Below, piece by piece: positions 44,549 through 53,321 of a DNA stretch of 64,000 nt. Every line of letters starts with the position of its first letter. Position 1 is the stretch's first letter. The position numbers and the translations under genes are program-made. Under the pieces are notes generated by a model. The model searched no databases and had not been told where the DNA came from. It worked only from the letters and a program-made list of their open reading frames with translations. Source of the stretch: Alphaproteobacteria bacterium (lineage in GTDB: Bacteria; Pseudomonadota; Alphaproteobacteria; Acetobacterales; Acetobacteraceae); contig JAPLOI010000026.1 in NCBI GenBank assembly GCA_026400815.1, positions 1 through 64,000 of the forward strand. The letters are read 5' to 3'.

Positions 44549-45927
44549 GCCGCTCCCACGCCATCGCCCGCGCCCAGTCCTATTTCGACGACGGCTCCTA
44601 CCTCGACCGCCTGCGCGCCCTCGTCGCAATCCCCACCCAAAGCCATCCCCCCGGCCACAAGCCAGATCTCGAACACTACTGCCACAGCGTCCTCGGCCCC
44701 ATGGCCGCCGAACTGGGCTTCACCCCCCAAGTGCTCGATAACCCGCTGCCCCAGCACGGTCCCGTCCTGCTCGCCACCCGCATCGAAGACCCCACCAAGC
44801 CCACGGTCCTGCTCTACGGCCACGGCGACGTCGTGCGCCCGATGCCGGAACGCTGGCGCGCCGGCCTCGACCCCTGGCAGGTCACCATCGAGGGCGACCG
44901 CATCTACGGCCGCGGCGTGGTGGACAACAAAGGCCAACACCTCCTGGCGCTGGATGCCCTGCGCGCCGTCATCGCCGAACGCGGCAACCTCGGCTTCAAC
45001 GTCAAGCTCATGGTCGAAACCGGCGAGGAAGCCGGCTCCCCCGGCCTCGAAGATTTCCTGCAACGCCACCGCGCCCTCTGCGCCGCCGACGTCTTCATCG
45101 CCCTGGACGGCCCCCGCACCAGCCTCACAATCCCCGATGTCACCCTCGGCACCCGCGCCGGCGTCGCCTTCGACCTGGTGGTGAACCTGCGCGAAGGCAG
45201 CCACCACTCCGGCCACTGGGGCGGCCTGCTGATCGACCCCGGCGTGCTGCTCTCCTACGCCATTACCAGCATCTTCAGCCGCGACGGCCGCATCATGGTC
45301 GATGGCTGGACCCCGAAACACGTGCCCGACGCCGTTACCCAGGCCGCCCGCGCCGTCCTGATCGAAGACCAGCCCGGCGCCCCCACCCCCGATCTCGGCT
45401 GGGGCGAACCCAACCTCACCCGCGCCGAACGCATCTACGCCTGGACCAGCGCCGTCGTCCTCGCCAGCATCAGCGGCCAGCCCGAATCACCCGTCAACGC
45501 CGTCGGCGGCACCGCCCGCGCCCGCATCCAGGTGCGCCACACCGTCGATGTCCAAAGCGATGCCATCATCCCCAGCCTGCGCGCCCACCTGGACCGCGAA
45601 GGCTTCCCCAACGTCACCATCGAACCCGTCCTGGAACGCGACTACTTCCCCGCCTCCCGCACCGACCCGAACGACCCCTGGGTGCAAAAGATCGTCGCCT
45701 CCATGGCCCAAACCGCCGGCCGCCCCCCCAACGTCATCCCCACCATCGGCGCCTCCGGCCCCTCGGAATACTTCCGCGAGATCCTCGGAACCCCCGTCAT
45801 CTGGATCCCCCACTCCTACGGCGGCTGCGGCCAACACGGCCCCAACGAACACGGCCTCGGCTCCCTGTTCCGCGACGGCCTCGGCCTGATGGCGGGCATA
45901 TGGTGGGATATCGGCGAAGGACCCTAA
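44545..45927 (+). CDS. M20 family metallopeptidase
   Basis: This 460-residue M20 peptidase has the metal motif LLYGHGDVVRPMPERW (His-x-Asp), YGRGVVDNKGQHL, VETGEEAGSPG (catalytic Glu and metal Glu) and a late CGQHGPNEHG. It differs from the M20 enzyme at 34.1 kb. It is likely a cytoplasmic carboxypeptidase or deacylase. It is coupled to the secreted Cys-rich protein, an unusual pairing that gives no clear pathway. Confidence 0.9.
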   Translation: MSRSHAIARAQSYFDDGSYLDRLRALVAIPTQSHPPGHKPDLEHYCHSVLGPMAAELGFTPQVLDNPLPQHGPVLLATRIEDPTKPTVLLYGHGDVVRPMPERWRAGLDPWQVTIEGDRIYGRGVVDNKGQHLLALDALRAVIAERGNLGFNVKLMVETGEEAGSPGLEDFLQRHRALCAADVFIALDGPRTSLTIPDVTLGTRAGVAFDLVVNLREGSHHSGHWGGLLIDPGVLLSYAITSIFSRDGRIMVDGWTPKHVPDAVTQAARAVLIEDQPGAPTPDLGWGEPNLTRAERIYAWTSAVVLASISGQPESPVNAVGGTARARIQVRHTVDVQSDAIIPSLRAHLDREGFPNVTIEPVLERDYFPASRTDPNDPWVQKIVASMAQTAGRPPNVIPTIGASGPSEYFREILGTPVIWIPHSYGGCGQHGPNEHGLGSLFRDGLGLMAGIWWDIGEGP

Positions 45928-46117
45928 GGCCAGGGCTCTGCCCTGGACCCGCCAGGGACCTGAGGTCCCTGGACCCACATAATTCCGCCTTCGGCGGGGA
46001 GGGGCCGTCGAGGCGGTGGAGAGACCCGGGCGGCCCCTCCCCGCCGAAGGCGGAAAAGGTATCGGGGTCTGGGGCCTAAGGCCCCAGCGGGGTCCAGGGG
46101 CAGAGCCCCTGGCCTTA
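45926..46117. repeat. Large nested inverted repeat between convergent genes
   Basis: The outer arms (45926-45950, containing CCAGGGCTCTGCCCTGG; and 46089-46117, containing CCAGGGGCAGAGCCCCTGG) are inverted copies. Inside lie a hairpin CAGGGACC/GGTCCCTG (45953-45971), a 25-bp inverted pair (45983-46007 with 46031-46055) and GGGGCCTAAGGCCCC (46071-46085). The outer arms contain both stop codons of the convergent genes. It resembles intergenic GC-rich repeats common in Acetobacteraceae and may act as a bidirectional terminator. Confidence 0.82.
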
Positions 46118-46885
46118 GATCTTCACCGTCATCCCACCATCCACCACCAGCACGTGGCCGGTGCAGTAGGCGCCGGCGTCGCTGGCCAGATAGATCACGG
46201 CGCCGTCGAGTTCGTGGGCCTGCCCCCACCGCCGCAGGGCCGTCCGGTCGGCAAAGCGCGCCCGCTGCACGGGATCGGCGCGGAGCGCGTTGGTCATGTT
46301 GTCCGGCGTCATCATGTAGCCGGGCGCGATGGCGTTGACCGTCACGCCGTGCGGCCCCCATTCAACGGCGAGCGCCCGTGTCATGCCTTCAAGGCCCGCC
46401 TTGGCGGCGCAGTAGCTGGCATTGGCCTCGCGGGCGATATGGGCGTTCACGGAGGAGATGCTGATGATCCGCCCCCAGCCGCGCTGGATCATGCCGACCG
46501 ATGATTTGCGTGCGAGGCGGAAGCAGGCGTTCAGGTCCACCTCGATGATATCGGCCCAGTCTTCGTTGGTGCTTTCGCTCCCGCTCTTGCCGTTCCCGTA
46601 GCCGGCATTGTTGATCAGGATATCGAGGTGGCCGAGCTCGCCCTCGATCCGCTCGATCGCGGCATCGGCAGCCCCGATGTCCGTGGTGTCGAAGGCCATT
46701 GCGGTGGCCGGCCGCCCGGCGGCCTTCAGGGCCGCCATGGTGGCTTCGATACCGGCTTCGTTGCGCCCGTTCACCACCACATGGGCACCCGCTTCCGCCA
46801 GCCCCAGCGCCATGGCCCGCCCCAGCCCGCGGGAGGCGCCGGTTACCAGCGCCACCTTGCCGTCCAGCGAAAACAGCTTGCTCAT
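46115..46885 (-). CDS. Short-chain dehydrogenase/reductase
   Basis: This 256-residue SDR has the NAD(P)-binding motif TGASRGLGRAMALGLAEAGA (about residues 16-35), the NNAG motif (LINNAGYG), catalytic Ser in ISISSVNAH, and YCAAK with the catalytic Tyr and Lys. The C-terminal GHVLVVDGGMT is typical. The substrate is not predictable. Its stop lies inside a nested inverted repeat. Confidence 0.93.
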   Translation of the reverse strand: MSKLFSLDGKVALVTGASRGLGRAMALGLAEAGAHVVVNGRNEAGIEATMAALKAAGRPATAMAFDTTDIGAADAAIERIEGELGHLDILINNAGYGNGKSGSESTNEDWADIIEVDLNACFRLARKSSVGMIQRGWGRIISISSVNAHIAREANASYCAAKAGLEGMTRALAVEWGPHGVTVNAIAPGYMMTPDNMTNALRADPVQRARFADRTALRRWGQAHELDGAVIYLASDAGAYCTGHVLVVDGGMTVKI

Positions 46886-46958
46886 TTCCGTGCCCCCGTG
46901 CCGATGGCGAACTCTGCCACCGGCACCGGCTTGCGGGAACCCTGCCCGCCGGGGGGCC

Positions 46959-47825
46959 TCAGCCGGCGGCGATCTTGTCCTGCGTGCGCAGCTCGAAGTC
47001 GCTGGCGTCGTGCCGCTCGTGCAGCTGCTCGGCGGGGTTGCCGCTCATCCGGTTCACGATCCGCCCACGCTTCACCGCCGGCCGCGCCGCCAGCTGGTCG
47101 GCCCAGCGGATGACGTTCTTGTATTCGTGCACCGAAAGGAACTCGGCCGCGCCATACAGCAGCCCCTTGGCCATGCCGCCATACCAGGGCCAGATCGCCA
47201 TGTCGGCGATGGTGTAGTCGGCCCCAGCCACGTATTCGCTTTCCGCCAGCCGGCGATCCAGCACGTCCATCTGCCGCTTGGTCTCCATCGCGTAGCGGTC
47301 GATGGCGTATTCGAACTTGGCCGGCGCATAGGCATAGAAATGCCCGAACCCGCCGCCCACGAACGGCGCGCTGCCCATCTGCCAGAACAGCCAGGAGAGG
47401 CACTCGGCCCGCGCGCCCGGCTCCGTCGGCAGGAAGGCGCCGAACTTCTCGGCCAGGTGCACCAGCATCGCGCCGGATTCGAAGATGCGGATCGGCGTGG
47501 GCCCGCTGCGATCGATCATCGCGGGAATCTTGGAATTCGGGTTCGCCCCCACGAAGCCGCTGCCGAACTGCTCGCCCGCACCGATCTTCACCAGCCAGGC
47601 GTCGTATTCCGCGCCGGTGTGCCCGGCGGCCAGCAACTCTTCCAGCAGGATCGTCACCTTCTGGCCGTTCGGCGTGCCGAGCGAATAGAGTTGGATCGGA
47701 TGCTTGCCGACCGGCAGCTCCTTCTCATGCGTGGCGCCGGCGATCGGGCGGTTGATGTTGGCGAACTGGCCGCCATTGCCCTTGTTCCAGGTCCAGACCT
47801 TGGGCGGGGTATAGCTATCGCTCAT
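46959..47825 (-). CDS. yghU: Glutathione S-transferase, YghU type
   Basis: This 288-residue protein matches YghU/Ure2-like nu-class GSTs, which show disulfide-bond reductase activity with glutathione. Visible are the family start YTPPKVWTWNKGNGGQFANI, INRPIAGATHEKELP, LYSLGTPNGQKVTILLEEL and NPNSKIPAMID. The start at 47825 is the family's natural N-terminus. It is on the same strand as the racemase gene upstream and the SDR gene downstream. Confidence 0.9.
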   Translation of the reverse strand: MSDSYTPPKVWTWNKGNGGQFANINRPIAGATHEKELPVGKHPIQLYSLGTPNGQKVTILLEELLAAGHTGAEYDAWLVKIGAGEQFGSGFVGANPNSKIPAMIDRSGPTPIRIFESGAMLVHLAEKFGAFLPTEPGARAECLSWLFWQMGSAPFVGGGFGHFYAYAPAKFEYAIDRYAMETKRQMDVLDRRLAESEYVAGADYTIADMAIWPWYGGMAKGLLYGAAEFLSVHEYKNVIRWADQLAARPAVKRGRIVNRMSGNPAEQLHERHDASDFELRTQDKIAAG

Positions 47826-47848
47826 GGGTACGCTCCGTTGCTGCGCAT

Positions 47849-48637
47849 CTATACCGCACCGCGCAGCAGCGCCCCATAGCCCTGCACCGCCGGCAGCACC
47901 CCTGCCTGCCGCAGCGCGTGCCACAGGCTGACCTGGTTGGCGGTGACCACAGGCCGGCCGAGATCCTGTTCCAATGCCTCGATCAGCCCCACGCAGCGAA
48001 ACCCGGTGCCGGCCAGCAGCACCCCGTCGGCCTCCTCCGGGCACGCCGCCCGCACCTGCTCGTACAGCGGCGCGATCTGCTGGGCGAAGCCCATGCCGTG
48101 GCCATACAGCTCCCCCGGCGACAGATCGCGCCAGCCCGGCCCGGGATCGTAGCGGATCGTCCGCACCGGCGCGGCGCCACGCGCGGCAAGATACGCCGCC
48201 GCCTGATCGAGGAAAGGCAGCCCGAACCAGGGCGGCAGCACCAGCAGCGGGCGGGCGATGCCCAGCGCCCGCAATGCCGCCAGGCAATCGATCCCGTTGG
48301 TGGATACCGCCACGCCAGGCAGCAACGCAGACAGCGCCGCCACCACCGCCTCGTCCCACCCGTCCCCGCCCAGGATGGAGCTGGAGCTGTGGCCCATCAC
48401 CACCGCCTGCAGCTTCATCGTGGCGAACTGCTTCGCCCCGCGCACCACATCCTCGGCCAACGTCACCGCGCTGCGATCGGCGTTCCAGGCGGCCCACGGC
48501 GTCGGCGCCGTCACCCGCGCGGCATGCACCGAGACGCCTTCGGGCGCCATCGCCCACCATTCCGCCTCCGGCACCGCCTCGTTGCCGACGATGAACATGC
48601 CGATCCTGGCCCGCCAACCCCAATTGTCCCCACGCAT
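47849..48637 (-). CDS. Asp/Glu racemase-superfamily protein (maleate isomerase/arylmalonate decarboxylase type)
   Basis: This 262-residue protein fits the maleate isomerase/arylmalonate decarboxylase branch of the Asp/Glu racemase superfamily. Features are [32 protein letters not shown] and [20 protein letters not shown], with a Cys in the second catalytic half. In the first half Ser-rich residues replace the usual Cys, which suits decarboxylases or other single-Cys members. Start 48637 is preceded by ggaggcggga. Confidence 0.82.
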   Translation of the reverse strand: MRGDNWGWRARIGMFIVGNEAVPEAEWWAMAPEGVSVHAARVTAPTPWAAWNADRSAVTLAEDVVRGAKQFATMKLQAVVMGHSSSSILGGDGWDEAVVAALSALLPGVAVSTNGIDCLAALRALGIARPLLVLPPWFGLPFLDQAAAYLAARGAAPVRTIRYDPGPGWRDLSPGELYGHGMGFAQQIAPLYEQVRAACPEEADGVLLAGTGFRCVGLIEALEQDLGRPVVTANQVSLWHALRQAGVLPAVQGYGALLRGAV

Positions 48638-48837
48638 TCCCGCCTCCATGTCCGCCCGCCATTGGCGCGCCTCGGGGCCGCGCTGCCAAGCCCCGCTGGG
48701 TTGACTTGGCATGCGTTTACGCGGACATCTCCGCGCGCCATACGGCGGCATGCGAGGCAGTATTTGCGTTTCGTCAACCACCGCCTGCAAGGCTTGCCGC
48801 GCCGCCCCTCCGCTGCCTGAGCGAGTGCCATCCCATC

Positions 48838-49743
48838 ATGCCGAGCCTGCCCCCGCATCTGAAGCGCCTGGAAGCCGAGGCCATCGGCATTCTCCGCGAA
48901 ACCGCTGCCAGTTTCCGCAATCCCGTGCTGCTGTATTCCATCGGCAAGGACAGCTCGGTGGTGCTGCACCTAGCGCAGAAGGCCTTCGCGCCCGGCAAGC
49001 TGCCCTTCCCGTTGCTGCACATCGCCACCGGCTGGGACTTCCGCGCCATGTTGGAATTCCGCGACCGGCGCGCGGCCGAGATCGGCGCGCGGCTGATCGT
49101 GCACACGAATCCGGATGGCCTGGCCCAGGGCATCGGCCCGCTGAGCCATGGCAGCCAGGTTCACATGAACGTGATGGGCACCGAGGCGCTGAAGCAGGCG
49201 CTGAACCAGCACGGCTTCGATGCCGCCATCGGCGGCGCGCGGCGCGACGAGGAAAAGTCCCGCGCCAAGGAACGCGTGTTCAGCCACCGCGCCCCCGGCC
49301 ATGTGTGGGAACCGCGCGGCCAGCGGCCGGAACTGTGGGGCCTCTACAACACCCGCATCGGGCCCGGCGAGACCATGCGCGTTTTCCCGCTCTCCAACTG
49401 GACCGAGTTCGACGTGTGGGACTACATCGCGGCTGAGGCCATCCCGGTGGTGCCGCTGTATTTCGCCGCCCTGCGGCCGACCCTGCGCCGCTCCGGCGCC
49501 ATGATCATGCGCGACGACGAGCGCATGCCGCTCGAGCCCGGCGAAGAGATCGAGATGAAATGGGTGCGCTTCCGCACCATGGGCGACTGGCCGCTGACCG
49601 GCGCGCATGAAAGCCGGGCAGAGACGATGGACCAGGTGCTGGAGGAGCTGCGCGCCAGCCGCGTCAGCGAACGCCACGGCCGCCTGATCGACATCGACCA
49701 GGAAGCCTCCATGGAACGCAAGAAGCGGGAGGGCTACTTCTGA
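48838..49743 (+). CDS. cysD: Sulfate adenylyltransferase subunit CysD
   Basis: CysD is the catalytic subunit of ATP sulfurylase and forms APS from sulfate and ATP with GTPase partner CysN. The 301-residue protein has the PP-loop [49 protein letters not shown] and [12 protein letters not shown]. The start at 48838 gives the usual family N-terminus. Its stop overlaps cysNC (TGATG). The alpha-proteobacterial type (HIATGWDF) is close to rhizobial NodP. Confidence 0.95.
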   Translation: MPSLPPHLKRLEAEAIGILRETAASFRNPVLLYSIGKDSSVVLHLAQKAFAPGKLPFPLLHIATGWDFRAMLEFRDRRAAEIGARLIVHTNPDGLAQGIGPLSHGSQVHMNVMGTEALKQALNQHGFDAAIGGARRDEEKSRAKERVFSHRAPGHVWEPRGQRPELWGLYNTRIGPGETMRVFPLSNWTEFDVWDYIAAEAIPVVPLYFAALRPTLRRSGAMIMRDDERMPLEPGEEIEMKWVRFRTMGDWPLTGAHESRAETMDQVLEELRASRVSERHGRLIDIDQEASMERKKREGYF

Positions 49744-51605
49744 TGGACGCCATCCCCGCCGGCAATCGCAGCCTGCTGCGCATGCTCACCTGCGGCTCCG
49801 TGGATGACGGCAAGTCCACCCTGATCGGCCGCCTGCTCTACGACGCCCAGCTCATTGCCGAAGACACGCTGGCCGCCATCACCCGCGACAGCCGCAAGCA
49901 CGGCACGGTGGGCGAGGAGGTGGACCTCGCCTTGCTGGTGGACGGGCTGGAGGCGGAGCGCCAGCAGGGCATCACCATCGATGTCGCCTACCGCTTCTTC
50001 ACCACCGGCAGCCGCAGCTTCATCGTGGCGGATTGCCCGGGGCACGAGCAATACACCCGCAACATGGCAACGGGCGCGTCCAACTCGGAGCTGGCGATCA
50101 TCCTGGTGGATGCCCGCAAGGGGCTGCTGACGCAGACGCGCCGCCACTCCTTCATCTGCTCCCTGCTGGGCATCCGCCACGTGGTGCTGGCGGTGAACAA
50201 GATCGACCTTGTCGATTTCGACCAGGCGGTGTTCGACCGCATCGTGGCCGAATACCACAGCTTCGCCGCCGCCTTCGGCTTCCGCACCCTGGCAGCCATC
50301 CCGCTCTCCGGCCGCTTCGGCGATAACGTGACGCAGCGCTCCCCGCGCACGCCCTGGTACCAGGGGCCAACGCTGATCGAGCACCTGGAAGCGGTGGACG
50401 CGGACGAGGACGCCGAGGCGCTGCCCTTCCGCTTTCCGGTGCAGTGGGTGAACCGGCCGAACCTCGATTTCCGCGGCTATGCCGGCACGGTGGCCAGCGG
50501 GCGCATCGCGCTGGGCGAGCCCGTGGTGGTGGCGGCCTCTGGCGTGGCCAGCGAGATCACCCGCATCCTGGGCCCCGACGGTGAGCAGCAGAGTGCGGCT
50601 GCCGGCGACGCCGTGACCCTGTGCCTGGCGCAGGAGATCGACATCGCCCGCGGCGACATGCTGGCCCCGCCGGCGCAGCGCCCTTCGGTGGCGGATCAGT
50701 TCGCCGCGCATATCCTGTGGATGGACGAGGAGAAGCTGCTGCCCGGCCGGCAATACCTGTTGCGCATGGGCCATGCCTGGACCACGGCGAGCATCACCGC
50801 CATCAAGCATCGCATCGACGTGACCACGCTGGGCCAGCTGCCGGCCACCAGCCTGGCGCTGAACGAGATCGCGGTGTGCAATCTTTCCACCGCGCAGAAG
50901 CTGGCCTTCGACCCCTATGGCGAGAACCGCCTGACCGGCGCCTTCATCCTGGTGGACCGCACCAGCAACCGCACCGTGGGCTGCGGCATGGTGCAGTTCC
51001 CGCTGCGCCGCGCCACCAACATCCACCAGGAAGCCTATCTGGTGGACAAGGCCGCCCGCGCCGCCGCCAAGGCGCAGAAGCCGATGCTGCTGTGGTTCAC
51101 CGGGCTGTCCGGCTCCGGCAAGTCCACCGTGGCCAAGCTGGTGGAAGAAGCGCTGCATGCTGCCGGCCGCCACACCTACTCGCTGGACGGCGACAACCTG
51201 CGCCACGGCCTCAACCGCGATCTCGGCTTCACCCCGCAGGACCGGGTGGAGAACATCCGCCGGGTGGGCGAGGTGGCCAAGCTGATGGTGGATGCCGGGC
51301 TGATCGTGCTGGCCAGCTTCATCTCCCCCTACCGCGCCGAGCGCCAGATGGTGCGCGACCTGCTGGCGCCCGGGGAGTTCGTGGAGATCTTCGTCGATAC
51401 CTCGCTGGAGGTCTGCGCGGCCCGCGACGTGAAGGGGCTGTACGCCAAGGCGATGCGCGGCGAGATCGCCAACTTCACCGGTGTGAGCAGCCCCTATGAG
51501 GCACCCGAGGCGGCCGAGCTGGTGCTGGATGGCGGCGGCGTGGCGCCCGAGGACCTTGCGCGGCAGGTGCTGGTCCTGGTGGAACGCTTCCAGGCAACGA
51601 ACTGA
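49743..51605 (+). CDS. cysNC: Bifunctional sulfate adenylyltransferase subunit 1/APS kinase
   Basis: This 620-residue fusion has a CysN GTPase domain (about residues 1-440; G1 GSVDDGKST at 18-26, [24 protein letters not shown]) followed by a CysC APS kinase domain (about 445-615; P-loop GLSGSGKST at 454-462, [26 protein letters not shown]). Together with CysD it makes PAPS, the donor for sulfotransferases and for sulfate assimilation. The fused layout is like NodQ. A sulfotransferase gene lies just downstream in convergent orientation, which fits local PAPS use. Confidence 0.96.
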   Translation: MDAIPAGNRSLLRMLTCGSVDDGKSTLIGRLLYDAQLIAEDTLAAITRDSRKHGTVGEEVDLALLVDGLEAERQQGITIDVAYRFFTTGSRSFIVADCPGHEQYTRNMATGASNSELAIILVDARKGLLTQTRRHSFICSLLGIRHVVLAVNKIDLVDFDQAVFDRIVAEYHSFAAAFGFRTLAAIPLSGRFGDNVTQRSPRTPWYQGPTLIEHLEAVDADEDAEALPFRFPVQWVNRPNLDFRGYAGTVASGRIALGEPVVVAASGVASEITRILGPDGEQQSAAAGDAVTLCLAQEIDIARGDMLAPPAQRPSVADQFAAHILWMDEEKLLPGRQYLLRMGHAWTTASITAIKHRIDVTTLGQLPATSLALNEIAVCNLSTAQKLAFDPYGENRLTGAFILVDRTSNRTVGCGMVQFPLRRATNIHQEAYLVDKAARAAAKAQKPMLLWFTGLSGSGKSTVAKLVEEALHAAGRHTYSLDGDNLRHGLNRDLGFTPQDRVENIRRVGEVAKLMVDAGLIVLASFISPYRAERQMVRDLLAPGEFVEIFVDTSLEVCAARDVKGLYAKAMRGEIANFTGVSSPYEAPEAAELVLDGGGVAPEDLARQVLVLVERFQATN

Positions 51606-51612
51606 ACCAGCG

Positions 51613-52812
51613 TCAGGGAGCCCGGCTGCGCACCCCGAGCAGCGCGGTTCCCAATCGCCGCCGATCAAGCGACCCTGGCGTGATCGCTGAAACCGGCAAG
51701 CCATAAGGCTGGTTGATCGCCAGTTCGATAACCCCGGCATGCGGCGGGATGGCGGCGAGGCGGTAATGCCCATTGCTGTCGGCATGTGAGAATTCGCGCG
51801 GCCAGCGTTGGCCATCCACGGTGATCACGACCTCCGACAACGGGTAGTGCGGCACAATGCTGTAAAGCGATATGACCAGTATCTGGGCCACGTCGGACGG
51901 GGCGAGATAAATCCGTCCACGCCCGCTGTCACCTAGCCAGCACAGCTTGTCGCCGTACTCGTAAAGCTCGAAGCCCTGACGGCCAGGAATGTTCGGCGGC
52001 AGATAGTGCTGCTCCGGCTGCGGACAAAACAGTGTGCGCCGGTCGAAGCCATTCCCCAGCGCATGGCTGGCCGAGGGCATCCCCTTGGGCAGGCGCTTCA
52101 TCACCATGTGGAACAGCGCGAGGTCGATCGAGTTGGCCTCGATCAGGGCGCGGATATCGGCCAGCGACACTTCCCCGCCACGTTCGGTGGTGAAGTTCTC
52201 CATGCCGATATCGAGCTCGTAGGGCACGCGCAGGCGGCGCTGCAGCATGCGCAGGGCGCCGGGCATGTCTTCCACCGTGCCAACGGTCTGGCGCTCCAGT
52301 GCCGCGGCGCACTCCTCCACCACGCCGGCAGGCGGCAGGGGCTCCCAGAACTCATCGGACGCCGGATCGGCGAAGCGGCGGTCGCGGCTGAAGAAACGGG
52401 CCATGCCGTTGCGCACCTGGCCATAGACCTCCGAATTGCGGGAGGCGAGCATGTCCGCAATGGTGACCTTGTCGCCCAACCCCATACGGGCCCGGTCGGC
52501 AGGGGGTTGCTGTTCCAGGAAGCGGCGCAGGGAGAGCAGGCGGGCGATCGGCTCACGCAGGATGGTGAACTCCATGCCGCAGCCACCCTCTGGCACCGTG
52601 TGCAACGGGATGTGGCCAGACACGAGCGACAACACGTCGCCGCGCGCCTGCAGCACGCTGGAGAACATGCCTTGAAAGCCCTCGCCCACGTCACGGAACC
52701 GGTAGCACTGGCCGTCGCCGTAGATGTTGGCGAGTGTCGTGGTGAGGGATGTACCGGCCGTTTTGGGCAGGTGACGGAAAAAAACTGTGTCTTGCGTTGC
52801 CCGGTCGACCAT
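51613..52812 (-). CDS. Sulfotransferase-family protein
   Basis: This 399-residue protein has the PAPS 5'-phosphosulfate loop motif FFRHLPKTAGTSLTTTL near its N-terminus, typical of Golgi-type/heparan sulfate 2-O sulfotransferases, and a 3'-phosphate region FTILREPIARLLSLRRFL. A beta-rich C-terminal portion (about 290-399) has no obvious match. Start MVDRATQ at 52812 follows ggggagag. It ends 8 bases from the cysNC stop. It probably sulfates a surface saccharide, supported by its position beside PAPS genes and a glycosyltransferase island. Confidence 0.8.
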   Translation of the reverse strand: MVDRATQDTVFFRHLPKTAGTSLTTTLANIYGDGQCYRFRDVGEGFQGMFSSVLQARGDVLSLVSGHIPLHTVPEGGCGMEFTILREPIARLLSLRRFLEQQPPADRARMGLGDKVTIADMLASRNSEVYGQVRNGMARFFSRDRRFADPASDEFWEPLPPAGVVEECAAALERQTVGTVEDMPGALRMLQRRLRVPYELDIGMENFTTERGGEVSLADIRALIEANSIDLALFHMVMKRLPKGMPSASHALGNGFDRRTLFCPQPEQHYLPPNIPGRQGFELYEYGDKLCWLGDSGRGRIYLAPSDVAQILVISLYSIVPHYPLSEVVITVDGQRWPREFSHADSNGHYRLAAIPPHAGVIELAINQPYGLPVSAITPGSLDRRRLGTALLGVRSRAP

Positions 52813-53321
52813 CGGATCGTCTCTCCCCAACCATGAAGTGGCTGAGCCGAAGTCCCAACCCTTCGCCAGATTACCATTGACCTCGCCCCTCAACCAGCAC
52901 CGGGGGCGGGCGGGGAATAGGCTTTCTCTAACTCGTTCACGATTCCGCCAAGAAATGGCCGGATAGCCGGAGGGTCGCGATGGCCACGAAGGAGACCGAG
53001 CATTTCGTCAACGGCAGTGCAAGGGGACATTGGGTAGACCGTCTCGACCATATCTTGGCCATTCCACCGTCCGACATGCTCGGCGGTGTGCGGTATCGAT
53101 GCGACCCGGCGCCCCAGATGACTTAATGCCGCGAAGCTTGAACTGTCGTTTGCGCCGGCTGCCGCACGCCCCGGTCAGCACAATGGCCAGCCTGATACCG
53201 GATCGACATTGTTATTGGTCGAATGACGGTTTCTCCCCCGGCGTCGTGCATACCATGCAGCGCTTGCCTTCCGGCTCCAGAGATGGCATCGTACAGTCGC
53301 AAGTGCGCTGAGATTTCCAAG
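52813..53321. other. Lower-GC intergenic region at island edge
   Basis: These roughly 500 bases separate the sulfotransferase gene from the glycosyltransferase gene and are visibly less GC-rich than flanking genes. A 93-codon plus-strand frame exists at 53030-53311, but its composition and lack of a ribosome site argue against a gene. I saw no RNA gene, repeat or clear promoter. The lower GC marks the left edge of the probable acquired segment. Confidence 0.55.

Noticed and set aside
45926-46117. Insertion sequence at the nested inverted repeat
   Set aside because: No transposase frame and no flanking direct repeats; the symmetry is nested, not terminal.
53030-53311. A 93-codon frame before the glycosyltransferase gene
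   Set aside because: No ribosome site, no motif and mixed composition; better read as intergenic.
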